The notes below the pieces were generated by a model. That model was not told the origin of the DNA. It worked only from the letters and a program-made list of their open reading frames with translations, and searched no databases. From assembly GCA_949358305.1 (NCBI GenBank), contig OX442315.1, forward strand, positions 31,522,427-31,586,426: 64,000 nucleotides of DNA, given 5' to 3'. This DNA comes from Strigamia acuminata (lineage: Eukaryota > Arthropoda > Chilopoda > Geophilomorpha > Linotaeniidae). Below are positions 9,120-20,785 of this stretch, piece after piece. Numbering within the stretch: position 1 is the first letter of the stretch; each line of letters begins with the position of its first letter. Position numbers and translations under genes: made by a program.

Positions 9120-10655
9120 TGTGACGGTTACACTGTCATACACTTTGCTATTTTTGGACGTTTATTTTATCCATAGATGGCGCTAGTACGATTTAGCGGT
9201 AATTTCGAATTTCGATTATTGTTGAAGGAATAAAATATAAATTATCATTTATATTTTATTCTCCCTCAAGTTTAAACAATTATTAAACATTTTTAGATGT
9301 GTTAATATTAGCTGATTTGTTTGTCACATAATTCTATTGAATTATGTGCAAATTTCACACCTGGTGAAGTCACCATTCACCACCCACTGTGAGTTGGACT
9401 CCTTTCGGATTATAGTCAAAGGGACTTAATCCAAAGTGTGTCCTGCGTATCCAGTTCCTGTAGTGGACCTAGTAGAAGACTATGTCCTGGGTATCCACTT
9501 CCTATAGTCTAGGATTGGATGGATTTAGGTGACCAGTGATCCCATTGGATCACTGGGCAGCCCATTCTTCACACCGAGCATATATTCCCTTGCAAAACGG
9601 ATTTGGCTCGCTCTCTTGTTGGTGGTCTGTTCCTGACACCACTTGAACCGGGTTCGGTGGACTTAGGGCCACTTGGGTGAATTTAGTTCATCTTGTTGCA
9701 CTTAGGGGCAATGAATAGCTGTAGCTATGGAAAAGTAACATTTATCTATTTTAATATTCATTCTCAGAATTCCAATACAGGCCGGGTACAAAATACTTGA
9801 TATTTAGTGTAAGAATCTAGAGTGAGTAGAAGACTCACAGACACACTGCCCGCCTCTTCATACCAACATTCCGTTGAAGAATTAAATGTAGAATCTAGAG
9901 TGAAGCGATTCACAGACGCATTATTGGGGTAACCGATGTGGAGTAATTTCCCGGTTACTCTCCCGCCAGCCAGAACCGACGTGGAGTAATTTCCCGGTAA
10001 TGGATAACCTTTCCTGTGAGAAACTTCTGATTCAATTCGTTGTTGGTTTGATGGAACATTTAAGCTTGACTTAGATGTTGATTGCACTCGGGGCAAAAAT
10101 AGCTCGGCGCTATTTTAATATATTATTTATTTTCACAGTTTTAGTTAAGTTTGTGACTCTAAAATATCATGATTAATTCCATAGAATTAATATGAATATT
10201 TATTCTCACATTGTTACATCTCGCGGTAATTATTGATTACAATAATTATCTGCGATGCGATGTGTGTGACGATACAGAAAAGTCAACCGCACCTCTCGGA
10301 TATAACCCACCCAGCCTAACCATTTACACGCCTTTTAGAACCAAACCCCGGACCATTTAGAAGCCAAAGCCATTCATAGATGACATCTTTTACGTCACAG
10401 CAATAAGACCGTTACAAATTCTTATTGCCTGACTGAAGCCTTCAAATGATATTATTTCAGGGCTTTTGCCAAATAACTGTATAGTTTAACTTATCGTTAT
10501 TTTAGCCACTTGTAGGCATAATATTTATATAAGTTTCAAACCGGAATAAATGTTATATGTTTTGAGAAAACATCAGGTTTGCATATTTTACACTTTCACA
10601 CAGATAGTTCACACTTTAGTTTAGCAATTGCTATCTCCAGAAGGTAATCGTCACA
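9120..10655 (+). repeat. 5' LTR of the gag-only element
   Basis: 1536 bp, unusually long relative to the interior. It contains internally duplicated modules: AGAATCTAGAGTGA at about 9812 and 9890, GTGGAGTAATTTCCCGGT twice near 9938 and 9980, and a related pair around TATCCAGTTCCTGTAG near 9450-9510. A 110-codon antisense frame (9764-10096) occurs only because the LTRs are identical and shows no recognisable domain. Confidence 0.9.
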
Positions 10656-10657
10656 CG

Positions 10658-10675
10658 TGGAGGTTCCACCGAGAT
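10658..10675 (+). other. Primer binding site, tRNA-Gln
   Basis: TGGAGGTTCCACCGAGAT begins two bases after the LTR and is complementary over 18 bases to CCA plus the 3' end of an animal tRNA-Gln as I recall it. This sets the start of minus-strand synthesis. Confidence 0.8.
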
Positions 10676-11736
10676 AGGTTGCAATTTTTGAAGTGAACTC
10701 TGTGATCTAAGTGTAAATTTGAAAAGTGACTTTTAATTATTCTATGTAAATATTATAATTACAAAGTTTCCGAATTTTTTCCGCTAAAAATTTATCTAGT
10801 TCTTGTTCATTCGTTCTTTCAAAAAATCCTTGTTATCTTTTGAAAAATGTCTGAGTTTGAATTTTGTTGATTATTTTATGTAACTATTATAATTGGAAAA
10901 TCTCGAATTCTCTACGAAAAATCTACTTCTGTTTTGATTAGATTTTTTCAAGATATTTTATTATATTTTGGAAATTTCAAAATTATGAATTTTTTTAATC
11001 AAGAAATTTGACTTATGAAATTCTTGTTGTATTTTGAAATTGTCTGAGACCAAATCCTCTGATTATTTTGCTAATTCATTCTAATCAAGAAAGTTACCAA
11101 TTTAATTGTTTTCTAAAAATCTACTGTGGATTCTATTAAGTTTTTCAAAATATATATTTCTGTTATATTTTGAGAAATCTCGAAACTACGAATTTCGACG
11201 CTAAAATGGATCAAAAATTTGGAAATAAAAACAATAAAATTTTATTTTCAAGTTGGGTAAAACTTGACTAGTTTTGTTCCATTGTTCTGTTCAATGTTAG
11301 GAATTATGATTTTTAATCCCTGACAAAGTAAAGAATGTAACAAAAGGAGCCACTCACGATGCAGCTCGGAGTAGGTCATCCAGATGTGGGATTGTTGAAA
11401 ATTTCGGATTAAAATCGTCAGAAATTTCTTCAATACTGCCAATCACAGCAGACCTTCTAAACAATAGAAAATACCGGAAACTAGCGTGACAAAGAAATCT
11501 TTTGCAACACTTGTTTTCCATCAGCGTGACCGTTCAGTTATACCTTGTGATCAGTGCCTGTCCTGGACCATTCTTGACCGAAGACAAGACAGTTTGACCG
11601 TAGCCACTTCAGTTTTGCAGTCAAGGTAGTATTTTTCCACTTTATTTTTAGTCTAAAGTTAAGCGTGTTTTATTTAAACGCTAGTTTTCATAAATTTTAT
11701 TTTATTTTTACCTTTGTGTGTATCTCGTCGAGTATT
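10676..11736 (+). other. Untranslated leader of the gag-only element
   Basis: About 1060 AT-rich bases between the primer binding site and the gag start. No ORF of note. Packaging signals would be expected here but cannot be recognised by eye. Confidence 0.5.
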
Positions 11737-13680
11737 ATGGCCCGTAGACCTGTAAGAGCGCGTGGAGCACATGGAGGTCGTGGAGCGCGTAGACGTGGAA
11801 ATATGCGTGAACCACCAAGGGAAATTGTGGAGCTGGATTCCGAAAGCCAGGGGGATGAAAATGTTCTTGGAGACGTTTCTAACCCAAGCAGTTCCCGGAC
11901 TGACCTATTACCCATTCCGCATGATTTAGAGATTTATTGCCGCCATTTCCAGTTGGAAGTGACGCAATTCTCAACTCTGTATGAGGCCCAACAATACACG
12001 GCGAATAATTGTCACGAAAGAATTTGTGCGATATCTCCCGATGTAGTTGTGGCTAACAAGCAAAGTATTTCGAAAGATTTGACCGGTGCTCGTTCGCCAG
12101 CAACATATCGCTACCAGAAACTACCTGGATGGCGTATGAACACTGCACTCGAGGATAATGAGCAGCCAAATTCATCAATGTCTGCTCAAACTTCGATCAC
12201 GTTACCTGCTACTTCTTGGAGAGCAAATTTGACAGACAGAGTGGGAAATTTTGGACAAAGAGATTCTTCTGTTCCAATTTTCCATAATTTACCAAGTGCG
12301 ACGGTCGTAAATAATAATTTACCCGCTCACACTGGAAATTTGAATGAGTTATTTCAAGTTCCACAGCCTCTCCCACGAAGGGAAAATCTGACTAATGTTC
12401 CAATCCAGCCAAGGGGGAGAAATGAATTTTCACAAAATTTTCAATCTCGCTCCCAATCCGATGGAGACTTTAGAAATTCTAGAAATTCCTATCAGGCTCC
12501 AACAGGACATGCTCTGCCGGGAAACCGACAATTTCCCCGAGCACCTGGTGATCCCCGAGATTCCGACCCGAATTCGAGCAGTGACGACTCTCAAGCTGGT
12601 GGAGGGGGAAATTATAATAATAATAATTTCCGTCAAAGAAACAATTCTTGTTCTCCTCCGCCAAATAGACGACTGAATTTTAATAGACCAAATTCTTCAT
12701 CTAGGGCCCAAGGAGATCGCTCCACGCCAAATTCTAATTTGACAATTGATTTGTCAAATGAAGATTTACGACAAATAGTTCAAGGCTTAGCTAGCCAAAG
12801 TCGAAACTCTAACCCGAGTCATAATTTCGGAAAAGGAATAGAGATTCCTATTTTTGATGGGAACCAGGCAGAAGTTGCACGATTTCTTGAAATCGTCAAA
12901 GCTGTCGCACTCGGAAAAAGCATCCCTTTGGACGACATGGTACACACTGCTGTACCTGGACGACTATTAGGTCATGCCCAACGTTGGTTCCATAAGCAAC
13001 GTCATACTTTTAATAGTTGGCGAACTTTTGAAGCTGCTTTTCTCGATCGTTTCGATCTTGTCCCACTTACAAGAGAAAGGCGATTACTTAATGTAAAGCA
13101 ACGAGCCGACGAGTCGCTTTATTCCTTTCTTTTGCGTTTTACGCAAGAACAAGGTGAATTGCCACCAGGTGATAAAGCTGGACGTGCACAGTTATTTGAC
13201 AATCTAACTCAAGAAAGTTTCTCATCATTATGTGCACAAGGAATGTATGGTGACTACACAGTAGACGACATTCTACAATATGTAGGGATGAATCGCTGTA
13301 AGTTCGAAAGTTCCGCTCAGCTTGCAGCAAAATTGGAATACGACAATACAAGCGATAATCCTGCTCCAAAACCCAACGAAAAATCGAAGTTGTTTCCACC
13401 TAAAACTTCACTTCACTTTATCCGAACTGAAGATGAATTTAAGGGGAAAAATGACTCAAGGAGCGACAAATCAACAAATAAAAATGATATTGTCAATAGA
13501 TTATGTGCTGCACAACTCGAAAGCACGACGGGCAAGTGTTTTTATTGCCACAAGCCAGGACATTTCAAAAAAGAATGCCCAGCTCTCGCTAAGAAACATG
13601 GGAAAAAACCAGACTCGAATAAAAGACTTAATCAGTCAGGCCCCAATCCCGATTTCATCAAAAGACCTAAACAAAATTAG
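11737..13680 (+). CDS. gag: Retrotransposon gag polyprotein (about 647 aa)
   Basis: I start at the ATG at 11737 (MARRPVRARGAHGG); the frame is open 24 codons upstream but without an ATG. The N-terminus is Arg/Gly-rich and could bind RNA, followed by a long Asn/Ser/Pro/Arg-rich low-complexity region to about residue 365. A capsid-like retrotransposon gag domain follows (about 370-470: IPIFDGNQAEVARFLEIV, AQRWFHKQRHTFNSWRTFEA, FDLVPLTRERR), then a single CCHC knuckle CFYCHKPGHFKKEC at 601-614. It ends normally with TAG and has no downstream pol frame or frameshift site. The intact frame, with identical LTRs, suggests gag itself is still under selection or very recently active. Confidence 0.9.
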   Translation: MARRPVRARGAHGGRGARRRGNMREPPREIVELDSESQGDENVLGDVSNPSSSRTDLLPIPHDLEIYCRHFQLEVTQFSTLYEAQQYTANNCHERICAISPDVVVANKQSISKDLTGARSPATYRYQKLPGWRMNTALEDNEQPNSSMSAQTSITLPATSWRANLTDRVGNFGQRDSSVPIFHNLPSATVVNNNLPAHTGNLNELFQVPQPLPRRENLTNVPIQPRGRNEFSQNFQSRSQSDGDFRNSRNSYQAPTGHALPGNRQFPRAPGDPRDSDPNSSSDDSQAGGGGNYNNNNFRQRNNSCSPPPNRRLNFNRPNSSSRAQGDRSTPNSNLTIDLSNEDLRQIVQGLASQSRNSNPSHNFGKGIEIPIFDGNQAEVARFLEIVKAVALGKSIPLDDMVHTAVPGRLLGHAQRWFHKQRHTFNSWRTFEAAFLDRFDLVPLTRERRLLNVKQRADESLYSFLLRFTQEQGELPPGDKAGRAQLFDNLTQESFSSLCAQGMYGDYTVDDILQYVGMNRCKFESSAQLAAKLEYDNTSDNPAPKPNEKSKLFPPKTSLHFIRTEDEFKGKNDSRSDKSTNKNDIVNRLCAAQLESTTGKCFYCHKPGHFKKECPALAKKHGKKPDSNKRLNQSGPNPDFIKRPKQN

Positions 13681-14170
13681 GTTAGAAGGATTTATGTAAA
13701 ATATATACGAAAATTTTAACATGTATTAATTCTTTTGAATTTTCTGTGTGTGAGTTGTCCCTTATTTTGGAATTTATATATTCTTAATTATGTGACCTTT
13801 TAACTCGTAACAGGTTTTATTTGCGTGAATTACATTTCAAGTAGAAATTGTCATTTCATAGTTAAAATAATTTGTCAAATTTTATTAATCATTTTAATAC
13901 AAATTTTGATGTTAATTTTGAGTTTCGCGTTCAGCTTTACTACCGGTGTAACTCCTTCTGTAAGAAAAGATTAAGATCAGTGTTTGTTTTAGTGAAATTA
14001 TTTTCTACTAAACATTTTGAAACATTTGGATTAAAGCTGAGATTTATTTTAATATAAATAAGTTTTACTTACCAAAGATTGAAGCTCTTATGTTCCTGAT
14101 GACAGTGTGGTCTTGGTCCTCAAGATATATTGTTAAATAGTATGATAATATAAAGTATTCTCATATATTT
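13681..14170 (+). other. 3' untranslated part of the gag-only element
   Basis: About 490 AT-rich bases where pol would normally lie. No reverse transcriptase, RNase H or integrase motif in any frame. Confidence 0.6.
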
Positions 14171-14181
14171 AAAGGGGGACT
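14171..14181 (+). other. Polypurine tract
   Basis: AAAGGGGGACT directly abuts the TGTGACG start of the 3' LTR, the expected place for the plus-strand primer. Confidence 0.75.
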
Positions 14182-15717
14182 TGTGACGGTTACACTGTCA
14201 TACACTTTGCTATTTTTGGACGTTTATTTTATCCATAGATGGCGCTAGTACGATTTAGCGGTAATTTCGAATTTCGATTATTGTTGAAGGAATAAAATAT
14301 AAATTATCATTTATATTTTATTCTCCCTCAAGTTTAAACAATTATTAAACATTTTTAGATGTGTTAATATTAGCTGATTTGTTTGTCACATAATTCTATT
14401 GAATTATGTGCAAATTTCACACCTGGTGAAGTCACCATTCACCACCCACTGTGAGTTGGACTCCTTTCGGATTATAGTCAAAGGGACTTAATCCAAAGTG
14501 TGTCCTGCGTATCCAGTTCCTGTAGTGGACCTAGTAGAAGACTATGTCCTGGGTATCCACTTCCTATAGTCTAGGATTGGATGGATTTAGGTGACCAGTG
14601 ATCCCATTGGATCACTGGGCAGCCCATTCTTCACACCGAGCATATATTCCCTTGCAAAACGGATTTGGCTCGCTCTCTTGTTGGTGGTCTGTTCCTGACA
14701 CCACTTGAACCGGGTTCGGTGGACTTAGGGCCACTTGGGTGAATTTAGTTCATCTTGTTGCACTTAGGGGCAATGAATAGCTGTAGCTATGGAAAAGTAA
14801 CATTTATCTATTTTAATATTCATTCTCAGAATTCCAATACAGGCCGGGTACAAAATACTTGATATTTAGTGTAAGAATCTAGAGTGAGTAGAAGACTCAC
14901 AGACACACTGCCCGCCTCTTCATACCAACATTCCGTTGAAGAATTAAATGTAGAATCTAGAGTGAAGCGATTCACAGACGCATTATTGGGGTAACCGATG
15001 TGGAGTAATTTCCCGGTTACTCTCCCGCCAGCCAGAACCGACGTGGAGTAATTTCCCGGTAATGGATAACCTTTCCTGTGAGAAACTTCTGATTCAATTC
15101 GTTGTTGGTTTGATGGAACATTTAAGCTTGACTTAGATGTTGATTGCACTCGGGGCAAAAATAGCTCGGCGCTATTTTAATATATTATTTATTTTCACAG
15201 TTTTAGTTAAGTTTGTGACTCTAAAATATCATGATTAATTCCATAGAATTAATATGAATATTTATTCTCACATTGTTACATCTCGCGGTAATTATTGATT
15301 ACAATAATTATCTGCGATGCGATGTGTGTGACGATACAGAAAAGTCAACCGCACCTCTCGGATATAACCCACCCAGCCTAACCATTTACACGCCTTTTAG
15401 AACCAAACCCCGGACCATTTAGAAGCCAAAGCCATTCATAGATGACATCTTTTACGTCACAGCAATAAGACCGTTACAAATTCTTATTGCCTGACTGAAG
15501 CCTTCAAATGATATTATTTCAGGGCTTTTGCCAAATAACTGTATAGTTTAACTTATCGTTATTTTAGCCACTTGTAGGCATAATATTTATATAAGTTTCA
15601 AACCGGAATAAATGTTATATGTTTTGAGAAAACATCAGGTTTGCATATTTTACACTTTCACACAGATAGTTCACACTTTAGTTTAGCAATTGCTATCTCC
15701 AGAAGGTAATCGTCACA
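14182..15717 (+). repeat. 3' LTR of the gag-only element
   Basis: 1536 bp, the same length and, on reading, the same sequence as 9120-10655, with the same TGTGACG and CGTCACA ends. It is followed by the target duplication GTTA. Confidence 0.9.
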
Positions 15718-15721
15718 GTTA

Positions 15722-16380
15722 GTAACTATAAATCAAAACGTTTGGTGTTCGTAATGTCGAACATGCTGATGGGATTGCGGCAAACGTGCACTATACGTTT
15801 CGCAAAGAGTTGGCATTAACATTGTTCAACCATTCTTTTGATTGACCCTGATATGCCTTTCAGAAAATCAACACCGGATGTGTTACGACAAAATTCATTC
15901 TTCTTTATCAATTCTTCCGCACTGTCTCATTAATGAAATGGGTAAATCAACGGCGAGAAAAATATCGGCCGTTTTAAAATGCTCCATCACTTCGTTGTTA
16001 GTCTTCAACTGTTCATAAAATACAATTTCAAAACTTCAAATTTAATTCCAAAGGTAACGACGAAACTTGTCGTAAATTGTACGCTTCTGCACCGCCCAAA
16101 CAGAGAAAATTTGCGCTTTCTTTTGCTTTAATTGTGCCGAGCCGAACCATTTCACTACTTCAATTTGCTCCCAATCCTGGCTTTAATGTCGTGTAGAAAA
16201 AACCTCCGAGCATTCGTCTGAACAAATACAGTATTATTGGGTTGCAGATGGACAAAACAATCGTGTACAACTTACGACTGTAAAGGGCGACCTGGTACAC
16301 ATACAAAATAAATTATTTTCAGATAAAAATGCATTGTTTTTTGTCTGTAAATGAATTTTTCCTATAAAGACCGCAGCAGA
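15722..16380 (-). other. Possible decayed coding remnant, not identified
   Basis: On the minus strand short protein-like stretches appear in different frames: SRKLYTIVLSICNPIILYLF, FLCLGGAEAYNLRQ and EHFKTADIFLAVDLPI, separated by stops and frame changes. This suggests a broken gene, but I cannot name a family and no intact frame exists. The duplicated 3'-flank segment begins just downstream. Confidence 0.25.
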
Positions 16381-16383
16381 GTA

Positions 16384-16585
16384 AAAATTATGTATTTTAG
16401 TAATCAATCATTGTGAGATTGCAACTCTAAGCGTAATAAACGCTTGTTTTTTAGTTCCTGTCTCATTTTATCGCCCATGGGTTCTAATACATGGTGATAC
16501 GGTCGTTTGTTATTCATCTATGTATGTTTAGAAATGTGTTAATTAAACTAATTGTTTTATTCCATTACATTTTGTATTTTATTCA
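16384..16585. repeat. SCYL3/IR 3'-flank segment, copy 3 (adjoins IR gene)
   Basis: Third copy of the segment at 4386-4591. On the minus strand its right end supplies the IR gene's poly(A) signal (AATAAA, reverse complement near 16580). Confidence 0.8.
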
Positions 16586-16625
16586 CTCGTAAAAGTACAA
16601 AGAGTTGATCATCGCTGTTTCATGT

Positions 16626-19077
16626 TTATGTTTGTCTGATTTTGTTTATTATATATTCACACGTTCCAATTAAAAATGAAACAAACAATCCGGTATAAAA
16701 AACAATAACCGGACCAATTATTTGATACAAACTAACCGGTTTGACTTTTAATTCCTGCGCACACGGTTCCCATTCTGGAACAAGATATCTGTCGTTAATC
16801 TTCTTCAGAAAACCCACTTCGCGCATCTGTAGCATTCTAAATAAACATAAAACCGTTTTACTGACAATTAAAATAAACCACTTTGATTCATACATCAAAT
16901 TGAATTGTTTTTTGTACGGAAACTGTTTGTGAAATCCAACATGCGAGTGGAAAACACTCGTTAATTCCCGCGCGAAATCAAAACTGCAGTTGCCTTCAAT
17001 ATAAGCAAATGCATCTCGAACTGCAGTAAGGAACCCGGCTTTGTATTTAAATGAGTTTTCAATCCCGTGTTTGTTATCCCGAACAAACGCAACACTTTTG
17101 TGCTTCTGCATCACGTCCCAAGCATCTTTGATCGAACCCGTTTCGGCTTGCTATGAAATAAAAATATATAAATGTTACGTCGTTTTTCACTACGAACAAA
17201 ATCCAAAATTACTGCGAATTCTTCGTGGAAATTAGTTCCGTTCACAACGATAGGAATATATTCATTACTAACTAATTCTTCCAGGCTGTCAAACGGTTTT
17301 TTCAGAGTTGGATTCGATAAAAAAGATGTAAAAAAGGTGACGTAAGTTATGTACGTAACCAAAGAAAATAACGAATATGTAAGAATAACTATTTTTTTCG
17401 ATGCTGGGCAGTTTGGAACATTCATACCTGAAATAACAACAAAAAGAAGAGAAAATAAAGTGAAGAACATGCAGCAAGACTTCACCTTCCAGCATCACTA
17501 TTGGCCACGTGATTGAGATGTCTATTTCTGAGTTTTGAATTTTAGTTTGATGTTTGGGAAAGTTGGATTTTTCCTTTCGTCCATTGAAATTCAGAAACAG
17601 TTGTAGGAAAATATTGACCGCACTAATAGCCATCCAAGTTATGTAATTAAATGGATCGCTGTAGAAGTTGTAATTCCAACGTCTTTGTTTTGTAACTCTA
17701 AACAACAGTTTGAATTGACTAGAATAAAGGATGGGTGATGAATCTGCCACTTGGAATCTTGTTGAGGTTGGTTTAGCTGCTGCTACTATGTCAGCTAACT
17801 GCATCAAGATAAAAATTATACAATTAATTATACAGATATTGTATTTTGTAATGAGATTCTTACATTATTATGTACAAGTCCATACATACCAGACCACTGA
17901 CCAGTTCTAGAATTTTTTGAACCAAATTGATTGTCTTCAGGTACAATAATTTCGAAGCTGAAATGATACAATAGTGAGTGGGGCCCCTGAAGTGGAGCCC
18001 ATGGTTGGACTTGGGGAAATAATAAAACATAATTTACATTTTTTTGTGTGAAAAAATGAATAAATTACTGATAAAATAATGTTGTCGGGCGCCTTAAATA
18101 CCTTGCGTTAAGTAAAGGAAACAATTTTTCTGAAAATTCCTGATAATAACCCATGAATTCGACAGGTCTTTGATTAGTAGTCAGTTCCATTATTGGTGGG
18201 AACTAAAATTGGAACAAAAATTACAAAAAATAGACTGAATTATACAAAACTTACCCTTATAGTTGCCAATCTAATAACATGACTATCCATTAGTCTTCTG
18301 TAATTGAGCAGTTTTGTGATATTTGATAAACGATTCCATCTTCTGTTCCATTCTCCAACTGGAATAATTTTATTTCTTGATTTTTTGCTTATTGAATACA
18401 CTTCTGACAACTGCATTCCAATATCCTACCAATAAAGTCTAATTTATTATTTTTTAAATTAAAAATTACAATTGATTTCTTACGTTTTTTGTCACAATCA
18501 GAATCCGACTATCGAAAGGTAAACTATAATTTAATTTGTCGATGTCATTAAAAAATAACCACAAATATGGTTTAAATAACCAATTATAATTGGCTACCTG
18601 AAATATGTTACATAAATATAAATTAGTGAAAATATTCTTCCGGAAAGATTATTTACTTGATTTACTTACCATAGAAAATATTCTGTCCGTTAAAATGTAA
18701 TCACAAATGGAAATAAAACATTTAACTCTACTGAATAACTGCATCACTATTGTCTGGTCTTGTAAAATGTTAAAAATATTAAAATGTTGCAATGGAATAA
18801 CAGTGATCATTGAATTTTTGGATAATTGTTCAAACAACCTTCTGCTGAAATCAGACTTGCTGTCAGTGAGAATAATGCTTTCACTGCAATGCATGTAATA
18901 TAAATACTGTTCGAGAAATCTACTTGTATCTTCAAAATTATAATTTGAACATTGACAAGTTCCATTGAAAAATAAATTGTTGTGTTTAGTTGATAAAACT
19001 CCATTCACGGCGCATAATAATATGCAAAAAACCACAATTTTCACATCTGCGTAATTCATTTTTTGTAAAAATTGCAT
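16626..19077 (-). CDS. Ionotropic receptor (IR, chemosensory iGluR-like), 9 exons, about 627 aa
   Basis: Minus-strand exons, 5' to 3': 19077-18670, 18597-18484, 18425-18255, 18202-18102, 17957-17864, 17798-17486, 17427-17213, 17150-16894, 16836-16626. All junctions are GT-AG and in phase. The start MQFLQKMNYADVK leads into a hydrophobic signal peptide (IVVFCILLCAVNGVLS). The divergent N-terminal part (YNWLFKPYLWLFFNDID, LPFDSRILIVTKN) fits IRs. The ligand domain S1 half begins near FPPIMELTT, with TGQWSGMYGLV and LADIVAAAKPTSTRF. The first membrane segment is FNYITWMAISAVNIFLQLF, the third IVILTYSLFSLVTYITYVTF followed by SFLSNPTLKKPFDSLEEL; the S2 half spans about residues 450-590, and the last segment is GPVIVFYTGLFVSFLIGT. 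These are Ca/Na-permeable channel subunits in chemosensory dendrites, usually acting with co-receptors. It looks like a divergent, tuning-type IR. Intron 8 (16893-16837) is 57 bases and stays open in frame. Confidence 0.88.
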
Positions 19078-19129
19078 CAGACAGACGTGACTACGCAACA
19101 AATACAGAATAAAACTTGGAAACTAAAAT

Positions 19130-19300
19130 TAAATATACATTATTCTAAGTTATTTACCATTTGATTCTTCTAAAATGGCGTATTTGTTGAAGGAGCTTAT
19201 AGAGAACACGATAAAGAAGTAAAAAGCTCCAGCCGTTATCCTACCGTATTGTATTTTGGTGGTTTGTAATTGAACAAAAATAATTCAATTCAATTCCATG
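19130..19300 (-). other. Possible upstream exon with a hydrophobic peptide
   Basis: On the minus strand a short open stretch (YGRITAGAFYFFIVFSISSF) ends near a GTAAAT donor at about 19160, and an acceptor-like TTTTAG lies just before the IR first exon. Joined, the frame stops at once, so it does not extend the IR protein. It may be a non-coding first exon or chance. Confidence 0.2.
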
Positions 19301-19489
19301 CAACTGATGGTTAACCTCTGTCCATGTCTGTACGCCATGAATAAAAAAAATATAACGTTTTATTCAAGGTGGACAACGTATAAAAATAAATTTATTATCC
19401 TCAGGAGTCTATTAACAGTGTGGTCATTTATAGCAAAATCGGTAAACAATAAAAGAAGAATTAGTTGTGTGGAGAAATAAATTATGTGT

Positions 19490-19690
19490 GTACTATACAC
19501 ACGATACAATATGCGTGTCCGTTAGATGAATGATAAAATTTTCAAGATGTAAATGATGATTGATAAAAAGGCTGAAAATGTGCGTGTTTGTTAAAAGAAT
19601 GATAAATATTTAACGATGCAAATGGTGATTGAAAAATGGCTGGCAATGTGCGTGACTGTTAAAAGAATGATTATAAAAGTTTATTAATTT
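19490..19690. repeat. Imperfect direct repeats
   Basis: Three diverged units share GTGCGTG, TGTTAAAAGAATGAT and AAATGGTGATTGAAAAATGGCTG-like parts at about 65-base spacing. Probably an old tandem array; no gene is present. Confidence 0.45.
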
Positions 19691-19913
19691 ATTACAGTCA
19701 TTGACCCTGCATATTCTCTGCTACTAGTGGTGCTTTAAATTTTGTTACAACAACTTGTGGAACTGAGGTACATAAAGCCACATTATTTTCATTTCCTTGC
19801 TTGGAAATTATTATTTTTTAAATACCGGTACAGTATTTCAGCAACAGTCTATAGGTCCAATCATTATAAAAGTATTGTATAAACATTTTCTTCATTTGAA
19901 ATTTTTTTTTCTT

Positions 19914-20094
19914 ATTGCAATTTTTTAGAATCTTATCGCAATTTTTTAGAATCTTATTGCAATTTTTTAGAATCTTATTGCAATTTTTTAGAATCTTATT
20001 GCAATTTTTTAGAATCTTATTGCAATTTTTTAGAATCTTATTGCAATTTTTTAGAATCTTATTGCAATTTTTTAGAATCTTATTGCAATTTTTA
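19914..20094. repeat. 21-bp minisatellite, about nine units
   Basis: Near-perfect tandem copies of a 21-bp unit built on TTGCAATTTTTTAGAATCTTA; one unit has C for T. Because 21 is a multiple of three, every frame reads as a repeated peptide, so the open frame here is not evidence of a gene. Confidence 0.95.
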
Positions 20095-20785
20095 CTCCGT
20101 ACTTACACCTTTTTGAAAGTGCCATCAAGAAGTAAATTTACACCAAAAGATGTATCATAACTTGCACAACACGTGTAAAGATGTAATATACATTTGCACA
20201 ACACGTTCATTAAATCTACAATGGTGTAATTTAACCCCAAAAAGGTGTCTAAATAGGGACAAGCATTCTACACCCATAAAAGTCTAATCTAACACTTTTT
20301 AGCAGTTCTACTAATCACATTCATAATTGTAAAACTTGAAAGAAGAAAATGCAAAATAACTAAACAGCAAAGGGTAGTTTTTCCGATTTAGACAAGCGAT
20401 TTTGAGGCTTGTCAAATTCGAAACAAATTGGAGGTGGCCCCCCATCCCCATGGCCAAGCTCAATCTCTACAAACTCACGAATGTGTTCATGAAAGCAGAA
20501 TAAACGACTCTAGAGTATCCAGTGATAAATAAAACTTGTTAGGATGAAAATGTAAAATTGTTGTTTACCTTTTTCGTTTTATTGTATGAATTTGAATTCA
20601 GTCAGTTTTTTTCTGTATCTCGTTTTACAGTTGTTTTGTGTCGTTGCCCCATAAGATAGGATACTAACCAATAAGTGATGGTGAATTCTCTGTTTCTCTG
20701 TTTACTATCTTCTTTGCTTCCTCTCTCTGAATATCACAACTGTTTATTCACTTTCTTGGTTCTATGGCAACAATAATTTTGTATG

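Larger units (their letters stand above)
9120..15717 (+). mobile_element. Gag-only LTR retrotransposon, complete
   Basis: A 6598-bp element with two 1536-bp LTRs that look identical on reading. LTR ends are TGTGACG and CGTCACA, and the 4-bp target duplication GTTA flanks it (9116-9119 and 15718-15721). A primer binding site for tRNA-Gln follows the 5' LTR and a polypurine tract precedes the 3' LTR. The 3526-bp interior has one long frame, a gag with a zinc knuckle; no protease, reverse transcriptase or integrase is present on either strand. It therefore depends on another element's enzymes, like the gag-bearing non-autonomous LTR elements described in plants (TR-GAG). Identical LTRs mean very recent insertion. 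Confidence 0.92.

Noticed and set aside
9764-10096. 110-codon antisense frame in both LTRs
   Set aside because: Its perfect duplication only reflects identical LTRs; the start is inside LTR modules and no domain is recognised.
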